64,000 nt of DNA from CBDHDJ01 sp965261645 (GTDB taxonomy: Bacteria; Pseudomonadota; Alphaproteobacteria; SHVV01), in the NCBI GenBank assembly GCA_965261645.1, contig CBDHDJ010000003.1, forward strand, positions 868,001-932,000, given 5' to 3'. The notes below the pieces were generated by a model. It was not told the origin of the DNA and did not search any database. It saw nothing but the letters and a program-made list of their open reading frames with translations. Position 1 is the stretch's first letter, and the number at the start of each line of letters is the position of its first letter. This document shows positions 33,893 to 41,477 of the stretch, piece after piece. Made by a program: the position numbers and the translations under genes.

Positions 33893-33981
33893 TTTGTCCT
33901 CCTTTCGAAGGGGCAAAATGCGCCAAACTCTGGAGTGCGCCCCTGAGGGTGGACAGGTTGCACGTTTGGAATTGACCGGGA

Positions 33982-34359
33982 ATGCTGGGCTTTCAGAGGA
34001 TGGAAGCCATGGCCAAGCACCGAACCTACAGTATTGAGTTCAAGCGACAGGTTGCTCAGGAATATCTCGGAGGCGAGACCCTTCACGGGCTGGCCAGGCG
34101 CCACGACGTCTCGCGCAACCTGATCCGCATCTGGGTGTCGAAGCTCGAAGCCGGCGCGTTTGACGAAGACGTGGAGGCCGCCGGCCTTCTCCAGGAATTT
34201 GAGGCGAAGATCTCTGCCCTTGAGCGCCTGGTAGGCCGGCAGGCGCTGGAGATCGAGTTTCTAAAAGGGGCACTCAAGAGCGCACCACGGCCGAGAAGCG
34301 CGACTACGTCCGTGATTGCCGGCCCCGTGGGCTCACCATCGCGCGAGGATGTCGTCTGA
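33982..34359 (+). CDS. IS3-family transposase OrfA, element B
   Basis: A 125-residue OrfA, probably starting at the internal ATG at 34009 (MAKHRTYSIEFKRQVAQEYL). It has a helix-turn-helix GLARRHDVSRNLIRIWVSK and a leucine-rich segment EFEAKISALERLVGRQALEIEF. The stop shares a base with the downstream orfB start (TGATG). The protein could still bind the element ends although OrfB is broken. Confidence 0.85.
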   Translation: MLGFQRMEAMAKHRTYSIEFKRQVAQEYLGGETLHGLARRHDVSRNLIRIWVSKLEAGAFDEDVEAAGLLQEFEAKISALERLVGRQALEIEFLKGALKSAPRPRSATTSVIAGPVGSPSREDVV

Positions 34360-35136
34360 TGGGCCTGCCGCGCTCCACCTACTACGATACGCCGGCGACC
34401 GAGGCCGACACCGAGATCGTCGCCCGCATCACGGCGATCTGCGAAGAGTTTGAGGCTTACGGCTATCGACGTGTCGGGGCCGAGCTACGCCATCAGGGGA
34501 TCGTCGTCAACGGTAAGAAGATCCGCCGTCTGATGCGCCAGCACGACCTACAGCCCAAGCGTCGCAGGCGTTTCATCGCCACAACCGACAGCGATCACGA
34601 TAGTCCGATCTTCTCCAACCGCGCCAAGGACGTTACGGCCGACAGGCCGAACCAGCTCTGGGTCGCAGACATCACCTACGTCGCGATCGCCGTTGGCTTC
34701 GTTTATGCCGCCGTCATCCTCGATGCGTGGTCACGCCGCGTCGTTGGTTATGCCATCAGCCGCTCGATCGATACGCGGCTCACCTTGGCAGCGCTCAAGG
34801 CCGCTGTCCGGTCACGACAGCCGCCAAGGGGCTGTATCCACCATTCGGATCGCGGATCGCAAGCTGCTCGCCAAACATGGGCTGATCGGCTCGATGAGCC
34901 GGCGTGGCAACCCTTACGAGAACGCTATGGCTGAGAGTTTCATGAAGACGCTCAAGGTCGAAGCAGCCTATCTCATGGAATACGAGACTTTCGACGACGT
35001 TACCGCAGACCTTCCCAGATTCATCGATGAGGTCTACAACTCACGACGTCTCCACTCCGCGCTCGGATATCTGAGCCCGGTACAGTTCGAGGATCAACAT
35101 GCCCGGCATACGGTCCAAGGCCGCCGAGTGATCCTG
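34359..35136 (+). pseudogene. IS3-family transposase OrfB, element B (frameshifted)
   Basis: The first frame gives MGLPRSTYYDTPATEADTEI and the integrase core with LWVADITYVA and CIHHSDRGSQ, then loses family similarity. The other frame resumes at KLLAKHGLIGSMSRRGNPYENAMAESFMKTLK, so the short segment normally lying between SDRGSQ and KLLAKHG is deleted near 34855-34862 and the frame is shifted. Catalytic residues are split between frames and the enzyme is inactive. Confidence 0.88.
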
Positions 35137-35252
35137 TCCGGACATAGGGGCGCACTCCACTCTTTAATAAATCTGGACCACTTTTAGGGGTCACTCCATC
35201 CCGCACCTCGGTCCCTTACAGAGGCCCGCTCACCTGACTCTTGCCTGAAAAC

Positions 35253-35282
35253 AAAGCCCGGGGACTTTCGCCCGCGGGCTTT
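35253..35282 (-). terminator. Intrinsic terminator after tRNA-Leu
   Basis: On the minus strand AAAGCCCGCGGG pairs with CCCCGGGCTTT across a short CGAAAGT loop and is followed by TGTTTTC. It lies eight bases downstream of the tRNA 3' end. Confidence 0.8.
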
Positions 35283-35290
35283 GCCAGAAT

Positions 35291-35378
35291 TGGTGCGGTC
35301 GAGAAGACTCGAACTTCCACGGGATATTATCCCACAGCGCCCTCAACGCTGCGCGTCTACCAATTCCGCCACGACCGC
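35291..35378 (-). tRNA. tRNA-Leu (GAG)
   Basis: An 88-nt cloverleaf on the minus strand with encoded CCA. The acceptor GCGGTCG pairs with CGACCGC, the D-arm contains GGCGGAATTGGTAGACGC, the anticodon stem CAGCG/CGCTG carries the loop TTGAGGG (anticodon GAG), a long variable arm TGGGATAATATCCC follows, and the T-arm has GTTCGAGTC. The long variable arm and discriminator A are standard for leucine. It reads CUC and CUU codons and marks a flank of the IS-rich region. Confidence 0.95.
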
Positions 35379-35544
35379 AGTCTAGTACCGGCTTTCACGG
35401 AAAGCCGCTCCAAGGTCTTAAATTCAAGCACCTGATTCACGCGGATCATTCGTGAGCCCCACGACTCACGAATTTCCGCGATCAGGTACTGGGGCCGGGA
35501 ATAGCAAATCCCAACACCCCTATCAAGAACCAACGGATCAGGAT

Positions 35545-35781
35545 TTAGAGGTCGTCGAACGATCCCACGGTATCGGTGATCGAGATGGCGACGTGGTCGT
35601 CCACCACCATGATTTCGCCGCGCGCGATCAATCTGCTGTTGGCGAAAAGGAGCGCATGGTCGTGGACCGTCGCATCGAGTTCGATCACGGCGCCGCGGCC
35701 CATCTTGAGCAGCTGGTTGATCGGCATGATGGCCTTGCCGAGGACCAGCGAGATCTCGATTTTGACGTCGTTGACGGGCAC
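35545..35781 (-). CDS. fliN: FliN-like flagellar motor switch protein (short)
   Basis: A 78-residue protein consisting only of the SpoA/FliN C-terminal domain: VKIEISLVLGKAIMPINQLLKMGRGAVIEL, then NSRLIARGEIMVVDDHVAISITD. Such domains form the C-ring of the flagellar switch; short stand-alone forms exist. The GTG at 35781 follows GAGGGGAGA. No other flagellar gene is in the window, which is unusual for fliN, so its involvement in motility is inferred only from the domain. It is divergent from lipB. Confidence 0.82.
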   Translation of the reverse strand: MPVNDVKIEISLVLGKAIMPINQLLKMGRGAVIELDATVHDHALLFANSRLIARGEIMVVDDHVAISITDTVGSFDDL

Positions 35782-35889
35782 TGTGGCTCTCCCCTCGCGG
35801 TCACCATGTCAGGTTACGGTTAGAGAAAGGTTAATGGCGCTCGGGCGGCACCCCTTTCCACCGCTAAGGGTAGTATAGCGTGTGATAAG

Positions 35890-36606
35890 ATGCCAGCCAT
35901 GCCGGCAATTGATTGGAACATCAGCATCGGTCTGACCGATTACGAAGAAGCCGTGAGCGCCATGGAAAAGCGGGTCGCGGCGATTCGCGCCGGGTCAGCC
36001 GCCGAGCTCGTCTGGCTCCTCGAGCACCCGCCCCTTTATACCGCCGGCACCAGCGCCCAATCCGGCGATCTCCGTGATCCCTCGCGCTTTCCGGTCTACC
36101 CGACCGGGCGCGGCGGACAGTACACCTATCACGGGCCGGGCCAGCGCGTGGCCTACGTCCTGCTCGATCTCAAAGGGCGCGCGTGCGACGTTCGCGCCTA
36201 TGTCCGCGCGCTTGAGGACTGGCTCATCGATACGCTCGCCGCGTTCAACGTCCAGGGCGAGCGGCGCGAGGGCCGGGTCGGCATCTGGGTCGTACGCAAG
36301 GGGGGCGCCGAGGAGAAGATCGCCGCCATCGGGGTCCGCATCCGGCGCTGGGTCACCTACCACGGGATCTCGCTCAACGTGGAGCCGAACCTCGATCACT
36401 ATCGCGGCATCGTGCCCTGCGGCCAGAACCACCACGGCGTGACCTCGCTTGTCGCGCTCGGCCTCCCCATCACCATGGCGGAGGTGGACGCAGCGCTGAA
36501 AGCGAGCTTCGCGAGGAGCTTCGGGCCTATGCGCTTGGCGCCTGATGAAAGCCGGGTGCCAGATCGCCGGCCCGATCCGCCGCTGCACGCAACTCGACAC
36601 GGCTGA
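35890..36606 (+). CDS. lipB: Octanoyl-ACP:protein octanoyltransferase
   Basis: A 238-residue LipB that transfers octanoate from acyl carrier protein to the lipoyl domains of keto-acid dehydrogenases and GcvH. The catalytic pair Lys143 (EEKIAAIGV) and Cys177 (GIVPCGQ) is present at the family's 34-residue spacing, as is the GRGGQYTYHGPGQ substrate loop. The last 27 codons overlap the convergent acyP gene. Lipoylation would support the branched-chain keto-acid dehydrogenase needed between leucine dehydrogenase and LiuA, although that enzyme is not encoded here. Confidence 0.95.
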   Translation: MPAMPAIDWNISIGLTDYEEAVSAMEKRVAAIRAGSAAELVWLLEHPPLYTAGTSAQSGDLRDPSRFPVYPTGRGGQYTYHGPGQRVAYVLLDLKGRACDVRAYVRALEDWLIDTLAAFNVQGERREGRVGIWVVRKGGAEEKIAAIGVRIRRWVTYHGISLNVEPNLDHYRGIVPCGQNHHGVTSLVALGLPITMAEVDAALKASFARSFGPMRLAPDESRVPDRRPDPPLHATRHG

Positions 36607-36832
36607 CCTCGGCCGCAGGCGGCCCTTCGTGGCAGGCCGCCACCAAGGCATCGACCGCGCGCGCCTCGCCGGTAATCAGCGCCTCGACGTTGCCGTCGCG
36701 TCGGTTGCGCACCCAGCCTGAAAGAGCGAGCTCGCTTGCCCGCGCCACCATCCAACCGCGATACCACACCTCCTGTACCCGGCCGGTGATGACGACATGG
36801 ACGGTCTTGATCTCGGGAGCGTCCGCCGGCAT
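36527..36832 (-). CDS. acyP: Acylphosphatase
   Basis: A 101-residue acylphosphatase that hydrolyses carboxyl-phosphate bonds. The active-site arginine lies in VQEVWYRGWMVARA and the asparagine in LSGWVRNRRDGNVEALITG, both conserved. The start is the ATG at 36832, 20 bases after the decarboxylase beta subunit stop, so it may be the last gene of that operon. Its 3' end overlaps the 3' end of lipB by 80 bp on the opposite strand. Confidence 0.9.
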   Translation of the reverse strand: MPADAPEIKTVHVVITGRVQEVWYRGWMVARASELALSGWVRNRRDGNVEALITGEARAVDALVAACHEGPPAAEVSRVELRAAADRAGDLAPGFHQAPSA

Positions 36833-36852
36833 CGACGCAGCGCGCCTGCCGT

Positions 36853-37983
36853 TCAGCCGAGGCGGGCGATCAAGAACCCGGCAACCACGGCGGTGCCGAT
36901 GACACCCGCCACGTTGGGACCCATGGCGTGCATGAGGAGAAAGTTTTCGGGATCCACCCGTTGGCCCTCGACCTGGCTCACCCGCGCCGCCATCGGCACC
37001 GCCGAGACGCCCGCCGATCCGATCAAAGGGTTGATCGGATTCTTGCGGCTCACCACGTTCATGATCTTGGCCATGATCACGCCGGCCGCCGTTGAGACGC
37101 CGAAGGCCACGACTCCAAGGGCGAGGATCTTGAGCGTCTCGGGCTGCAGGAAGCGTTCGCCGGTCATGGCAATGCCGACGCTGACGCCGAGGAAGATGGT
37201 GACGACGTTGATGATCTCGTTCTGCGAGGCCTTCGACAGCCGCTCGGTCACGCCGCACTCACGCAGGAAATTACCGAACATCAGCATGCCGATGAGGGCG
37301 GAGGCCGCCGGCACGAGGAGAATGCAGAGCACGGTCACCAGCGTGGCGAAGATCAGCTTTTCGAGCTTGGAGACCTCGCGCAACGAGCGCATGCGCACGC
37401 GGCGCTCTTTGTCGGTTGTCAGGGCCCGCATGATGGGCGGCTGTATGAGCGGCACGAGGGCCATGTAGCTGTAGGCCGAGACGGCGATCGGCGCGAGCAG
37501 CTCGGGCGCGAGCTTGTTAGCGAGAAAGATCGAGGTCGGCCCGTCGGCCCCGCCGATGATCCCGATGGCGCCGGCCTGCTGGGCGGTGAAGCCCAGCATG
37601 AGAGCGCCGAAAAAGGTGATGAACACGCCGAACTGCGCCGCGGCGCCGAGCAACAGCGTGCGCGGATTGGCGATCAGCGGGCCGAAGTCGCTCAACGCCC
37701 CGACGCCCAGAAAGATCAGCGGCGGGAAGATCTCCAGCGTGATGCCCTGCGAGATGTAATAAAAGAGCCCACCCGGCGCGTCCCCGACCGGAGGATTGAT
37801 GATGCCTTCGGTCGGCAGATTGGCGAGCAGCGCTCCGAAGCCGATGGGAATCAGCAGGAGGGGTTCGAACCCCTTGAACACCGCAAGGTAAAACAGCAGC
37901 ACCACCACCACCCACATCACCATCATTTGCCAGGTGACGTGCGCGAAGGCGGTGAGCGCCCACAAACTCTCCAGGTTTTCCAC
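36853..37983 (-). CDS. mmdB: Na+-transporting decarboxylase beta subunit (MmdB/OadB)
   Basis: A 376-residue membrane protein with about nine to eleven hydrophobic helices. It performs decarboxylation of carboxybiotin coupled to sodium export. The signature region GIIGGADGPTSIFLANKL contains the ion-binding aspartate, and the C-terminal NPLIGSAGVSAVPMAARVSQ and NFLLMHAMGPNVAGVIGTAV blocks are intact. It is preceded by the biotin carrier gene with a 9-base gap. The sequence does not by itself separate methylmalonyl-, oxaloacetate- and glutaconyl-CoA types; the alpha subunit favours a CoA ester. Confidence 0.94.
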   Translation of the reverse strand: MENLESLWALTAFAHVTWQMMVMWVVVVLLFYLAVFKGFEPLLLIPIGFGALLANLPTEGIINPPVGDAPGGLFYYISQGITLEIFPPLIFLGVGALSDFGPLIANPRTLLLGAAAQFGVFITFFGALMLGFTAQQAGAIGIIGGADGPTSIFLANKLAPELLAPIAVSAYSYMALVPLIQPPIMRALTTDKERRVRMRSLREVSKLEKLIFATLVTVLCILLVPAASALIGMLMFGNFLRECGVTERLSKASQNEIINVVTIFLGVSVGIAMTGERFLQPETLKILALGVVAFGVSTAAGVIMAKIMNVVSRKNPINPLIGSAGVSAVPMAARVSQVEGQRVDPENFLLMHAMGPNVAGVIGTAVVAGFLIARLG

Positions 37984-37992
37984 GCTGCCGCC

Positions 37993-38400
37993 TCAAGATA
38001 GGGTCAAGAGAACTTGGCCTTCCTGGACGGTTGCGCCGGGCTCTACATTGACCGCGCCGACCCGGCCGTCGGCCGGGGCAACGACGGCGGTGTTCATCTT
38101 CATGGCCTCAAGCGTCACGAGCTTGTCACCCTGCTTGACGGCTTGCCCGACCTTGGTATGGACCTCGACGACGGTTCCCGCGAGCGGACTGGTGACACTA
38201 CCCGGCCCCGCGGGCGCGGGCGCCGCAGGCCGCGGTGGAGCGACCTGAGGGGCGGGAGCGGCGCCGACCGGGGCGGATGCCGCCGGTGCCGCGGCGGGCA
38301 AGAGCTTGGTTTCAGCATCCGTCGCGTCACCTTCATCGAGCACCTCGACGGTGACATCGTAAGTCTTGTCTTCGACGGTGATGCGGAACTTCTTCATCAT
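37993..38400 (-). CDS. mmdC: Biotin carrier subunit of decarboxylase (MmdC-like)
   Basis: A 135-residue carrier protein. Residues 1-25 (MMKKFRITVEDKTYDVTVEVLDEG) form a small beta domain, residues about 35-65 are a proline/alanine linker, and the rest is a biotinyl domain with the modified lysine in LEAMKMNTAVVAP. It shuttles carboxybiotin from the alpha subunit to the membrane beta subunit. The ATG at 38400 is chosen although another ATG follows at once. It starts four bases after the 48-codon ORF upstream. Confidence 0.93.
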   Translation of the reverse strand: MMKKFRITVEDKTYDVTVEVLDEGDATDAETKLLPAAAPAASAPVGAAPAPQVAPPRPAAPAPAGPGSVTSPLAGTVVEVHTKVGQAVKQGDKLVTLEAMKMNTAVVAPADGRVGAVNVEPGATVQEGQVLLTLS

Positions 38401-38404
38401 CGGA

Positions 38405-38551
38405 TTATTGTCGCTCTTTGTCAGCGGCTTCCTCGGGCTTGGGAAGGAGCCTGCGCTCCTCCTCGGGTTCGGGCTCAACCTCGCCAAGGTCCTCGACGAT
38501 TATATCGCAAACCGTCCCTTCGAGGGTGAGCCTGAGTCTCTTGGTCACCAT
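38405..38551 (-). CDS. 48-residue MmdE-like small subunit candidate
   Basis: A short ORF between the delta and biotin-carrier genes. Its ATG overlaps the delta stop (ATGGTGA), and its stop is four bases before mmdC, so it is embedded in the operon. The first 25 residues (VTKRLRLTLEGTVCDIIVED) resemble the N-terminal beta domain of the adjacent carrier (FRITVEDKTYDVTVE); the remainder is acidic and charged. In Veillonella the decarboxylase has a small epsilon subunit encoded at this same position. Sequence homology to that epsilon subunit is not established here; the assignment rests on position and size. Confidence 0.6.
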   Translation of the reverse strand: MVTKRLRLTLEGTVCDIIVEDLGEVEPEPEEERRLLPKPEEAADKERQ

Positions 38552-38919
38552 ATCTTGCGCCGTTGCCGGCGTTTCCCCGTGGGCGGCGCCGAGCGGTCCC
38601 AGCTCATGCGGTGGACCGATGCATGATCGAAGCGGCCTTCCTGGGCCCACGCCATGGTGACATGCGCGGGCACCACCACGTTCACGATGCGGTGTGGGGC
38701 CTCGAGAACCGCGCTGACCGCGGCGGCGATGACCGCGAGATGATGCGCCGGGATACCCGCCGCACCCGGGCTCGCCGGTACGGGCACGCTTCTGCGCGTG
38801 CGTTGGGTAAAGCTCAGCCCGACCGTGGCGCAAGTGACCCACAGGAGCACCAGGACGACGAGCACGGTGGCAAATCCCGTCGCCATCACCTCGATATTCC
38901 CGATCATCTCAACCGTCAT
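38545..38919 (-). CDS. mmdD: Decarboxylase delta/gamma subunit (OadG family)
   Basis: A 124-residue protein with one N-terminal membrane helix (about residues 12-37, MATGFATVLVVLVLLWVTCA) and a cytoplasmic part with AVIAAAVSAVLEAPHRIVNV, the conserved core of OadG/MmdD proteins that anchor and assemble the complex. The C-terminus is basic. It begins 31 bases after mmdA and overlaps the next small ORF by seven bases. The RNA-binding-like basic tail is unremarkable for the family. Confidence 0.85.
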   Translation of the reverse strand: MTVEMIGNIEVMATGFATVLVVLVLLWVTCATVGLSFTQRTRRSVPVPASPGAAGIPAHHLAVIAAAVSAVLEAPHRIVNVVVPAHVTMAWAQEGRFDHASVHRMSWDRSAPPTGKRRQRRKIW

Positions 38920-38950
38920 GCCGAGCGTCCCATACGATCACAGCCACGAT

Positions 38951-40504
38951 TCACAGGGGAATGTTCCCGTGTTTCTTGGGCGGCCGGGTTTCCCGTTTCG
39001 ACGTCGAGCTGCGCAATCCCAATGCCACGGCGGCGCGCGTCCGCGAGGGCTCGATCACATCCGTGATCAGGCCTTTTCCGGCCGAGAGATAGGGTGAGGC
39101 GAACTGCTTGCGGTATTCCGCGGCAAACTCTTTCGCCTTGGCGACAGGGTCCTCTGCGGCCTGAAGCTCGCGCCGATAGAGGATGTTGACCGCGCCTTCC
39201 GCACCCATGACGGCGATTTCCGCGGTGGGCCAGGCGAAGGCGAGGTCCGCCCCCATGTCCCGGCTGCACATGGCGAGGTAGGCGCCGCCGTAGGCCTTGC
39301 GCATGAACACGGTCACCTTTGGCACTGTCGAGTTGCCGTAGGCGAACAGCATCTTGGCGCCGTGACGGATGATGCCGCCGCGCTCCTGGGTAATGCCCGG
39401 CAGGAAGCCCGGCACATCGACCAGCGTGACCAACGCAATGTTGAAGCTGTCGCAGAAATTGATGAACCGGGCGCCTTTGTCCGAGGCGTCGATATCGAGG
39501 GTCCCGGCCTTGACCATCGGCTGGTTGCCGACGAGGCCGACGACGATACCGCCGATGCGGGCGAATCCGATGATGATATTACTGGCGAAATCCGGCTGCA
39601 CCTCCAAGAAATCGCTATCGTCGACCAGACGGTCGATGACGCGATGCGTATCGATGGGCTCCTTGGGGGATTCGGGCACCAGCTCGTTCATGCCTTCATC
39701 GTCCTCGAGCAGCAGATCTTCGGTCGGACGATGGGGCGAATCCATCACGTTGTTGGACGGCAGAAAGGACAAAAGGCGGTGGGCGATGGCGATGGCGTGG
39801 CGGTCGTCCTCGGCCACAAAGTGAATATTGCCGCTCACCGTGGCATGGGCGGCCGCGGCGCCGATTTCCTCCATCGTCGTCACCTCGCCGGTCGCCGCCT
39901 TGATCACGTCCGGGCCACAGATGAACATGCTCGCGTTGGTCCGCGTCATGATGATGAAGTCCATCAGGGCCGGTGAATAGGAGGCGCCGCCGGCGCACGG
40001 GCCGGCGATGATCGCGATCTGCGGCACGACGCCCGACATCAGGATGTTGCGGTTGAACACCTTACCGTAGCCCGACAGGGATTCCACGCCCTCCTGGATG
40101 CGCGCGCCGCCCGAATCGTTGAAGCCGACAATTGGCATCCCGGTGCGGCCCGCGTAGTCCATGACATCGCAGATCTTGTCGGCGTGGACCTTGCCGAGCG
40201 AGCCGCCGGCAATCGTGAAGTCCTGGCTAAATGCGGCGACGGGCCGGCCATCGACGTAGCCGATGCCGGTAATCACGCCATCGCCCGGCAGCTCCCGCTC
40301 GCTCATGCCGAAATGGCGCGTCTCGTGCTGCACGTGCATGCCCATTTCCTGGAAGGTGTGGGGCGTGAACAAGCTGAGCAGCCGTTCGCGCGCCGTCATC
40401 TGGCCCTTGGCGTGGCGCGCCTCGGCCTTCTCCTGCCCGCCGCCGGCGAACACGACCTCGCGCCGCTTGATGAGTTCGGTCAGCAGGTCCTTCAGCTTGG
40501 CCAT
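38951..40504 (-). CDS. mmdA: Carboxyltransferase alpha subunit of CoA-ester decarboxylase
   Basis: A 517-residue acyl-CoA carboxyltransferase with both crotonase-type halves: GGSLGKVHADKICDVMDYA and FNDSGGARIQEGVESLSGYG in the first, DVPGFLPGITQERGGIIRHGAKM and MRKAYGGAYLAMCSRDMG in the second. On its own it resembles propionyl-CoA carboxylase beta. Followed by membrane and biotin subunits it is better read as methylmalonyl-CoA decarboxylase alpha, which moves the carboxyl group from the CoA ester to biotin. The ATG at 40504 has GAGG upstream; an earlier one at 40528 adds eight residues. Confidence 0.93.
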   Translation of the reverse strand: MAKLKDLLTELIKRREVVFAGGGQEKAEARHAKGQMTARERLLSLFTPHTFQEMGMHVQHETRHFGMSERELPGDGVITGIGYVDGRPVAAFSQDFTIAGGSLGKVHADKICDVMDYAGRTGMPIVGFNDSGGARIQEGVESLSGYGKVFNRNILMSGVVPQIAIIAGPCAGGASYSPALMDFIIMTRTNASMFICGPDVIKAATGEVTTMEEIGAAAAHATVSGNIHFVAEDDRHAIAIAHRLLSFLPSNNVMDSPHRPTEDLLLEDDEGMNELVPESPKEPIDTHRVIDRLVDDSDFLEVQPDFASNIIIGFARIGGIVVGLVGNQPMVKAGTLDIDASDKGARFINFCDSFNIALVTLVDVPGFLPGITQERGGIIRHGAKMLFAYGNSTVPKVTVFMRKAYGGAYLAMCSRDMGADLAFAWPTAEIAVMGAEGAVNILYRRELQAAEDPVAKAKEFAAEYRKQFASPYLSAGKGLITDVIEPSRTRAAVALGLRSSTSKRETRPPKKHGNIPL

Positions 40505-40741
40505 GAATTCCTCATGCCGCTCTGCCACCGGGCCGACTCGATGCGCCAGGCGGGTGGCGGCGATGCCCGAGTATTAGCAGCCCGCCGGTTGCAACGCCAG
40601 TCCAACCGGCCCCCCCCCCCGCCACGATAACGCCCCGCTCTCCGCGATCGACATTGCCGTCAAATGCTACCAAATAGGCGGTCTTCGCTCCGTGATATTA
40701 CCACATCCTGCGAAATTCGGCTCAGATCAGACAAGCCACCC
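40505..40741. promoter_or_regulatory. Upstream region of the decarboxylase operon with poly-C run
   Basis: This 237-bp gap lies between the ATP12 gene's 3' end and mmdA and should hold the promoter of the operon. It contains a run of eleven C at 40610-40620, 106 bases upstream of the mmdA start codon. No -35/-10 pair could be identified with confidence. Confidence 0.4.
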
Positions 40742-41437
40742 TCAAGAGCGGCACAGCCGGACCAACGAGGCGGCGGCGGCGAGGTTGGCGCGCAACGTTT
40801 CGGCGCGCGCCGTGGCGTCGGCGTCCTCGCCCCACCTTGCCGCCTGAAAACTCTCATCGACCCGGCTCGCAGCCCACGCCGCGTCTTCATCGATCTCGCC
40901 TTCCACGAGCGCCAGCGCGATGATCAGCGAACCGGTCACTTCGGTGAGCTCGCCGAGCGCGGTCAGGCGCAGCGCATCGTAGGTCGCGACCGCCCGCTCG
41001 AAGATGGCCCGCGTCTCAGGGCTCTGCGCCACCGGCACGACGCCTGCGGTCACCACGAAATTCACGCCGAAACGGTGCTCCGCCCACTGCACGAGAGGCG
41101 CCCATGCGGCGTCCTGACAAGCGGCGAGTTCGGGCGGATCGGCGGCGCGGTAGCACAGAAGGTCGGTCTCGGCATAAGCGCCCGACTTCGTGACGGTCTC
41201 TTGGACCGCACCGCGCGTGCGATCGATCGCCGTCATCGCCAGGCGCGTGAGCGGCATTTGTCGGGAATCGATCTCGTCCTCCTGCCGCCGCCATTCCTCC
41301 GCGATCGCCGCGGCGAGCGGCTGAAACGGCGACTCAAGGGGATGCTTGGCCGGCGTCAGCGCGGGCCGGCCGTCGAGCAACACGGCGTAACCATTCTTCG
41401 TCGGCTCTAGCGCGACGGCCTGGTAGACCCGTTTCAT
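40742..41437 (-). CDS. ATP12 family F1-ATPase assembly chaperone
   Basis: A 231-residue ATP12 protein, an alphaproteobacterial and mitochondrial factor that helps assemble the alpha subunit of F1-ATPase. Recognisable segments are YAVLLDGRPALTPAKHPL, AIAEEWRRQEDEIDSRQMPLTRLAMTAID, TDLLCYRA and the C-terminal helical part with TGSLIIALALVEGEID. It ends the run of genes after rplQ, 40 bp after the HAD phosphatase stop. Presence of this family is a good taxonomic sign for Alphaproteobacteria. Confidence 0.93.
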   Translation of the reverse strand: MKRVYQAVALEPTKNGYAVLLDGRPALTPAKHPLESPFQPLAAAIAEEWRRQEDEIDSRQMPLTRLAMTAIDRTRGAVQETVTKSGAYAETDLLCYRAADPPELAACQDAAWAPLVQWAEHRFGVNFVVTAGVVPVAQSPETRAIFERAVATYDALRLTALGELTEVTGSLIIALALVEGEIDEDAAWAASRVDESFQAARWGEDADATARAETLRANLAAAASLVRLCRS

Positions 41438-41477
41438 GGCGCAACCAGCTCAACGGCGGGCCGACCGGCGGCCAGGC

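Larger units (their letters stand above)
32702..33930 (-). mobile_element. IS3-family element A
   Basis: About 1.2 kb carrying orfA and orfB on the minus strand. The ends share an inverted AGAGTTTGGCGC (left 32722-32733, right complement 33919-33930). The orfB stop lies outside the left copy of this motif, so the true left terminus could be a little further out, near the TGGTCC at 32704. It truncates mgtE on its left and abuts another IS3-type element on its right. Confidence 0.75.
33931..35198 (+). mobile_element. IS3-family element B
   Basis: A 1268-bp element on the plus strand. Left end TGGAGTGCGCCCCTGAGGG and right end (as complement) TGGAGTGACCCCTAAAAGTGG form imperfect inverted repeats. 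Its left end directly follows the right end of element A. Flanking triplets (CTC and TCC) do not match, so no target duplication was found. OrfB contains a deletion and frameshift. Confidence 0.8.

Noticed and set aside
35452..35823. Plus-strand ORF of 123 codons opposite fliN
   Set aside because: The minus-strand FliN domain has strong family signatures and a ribosome-binding site.
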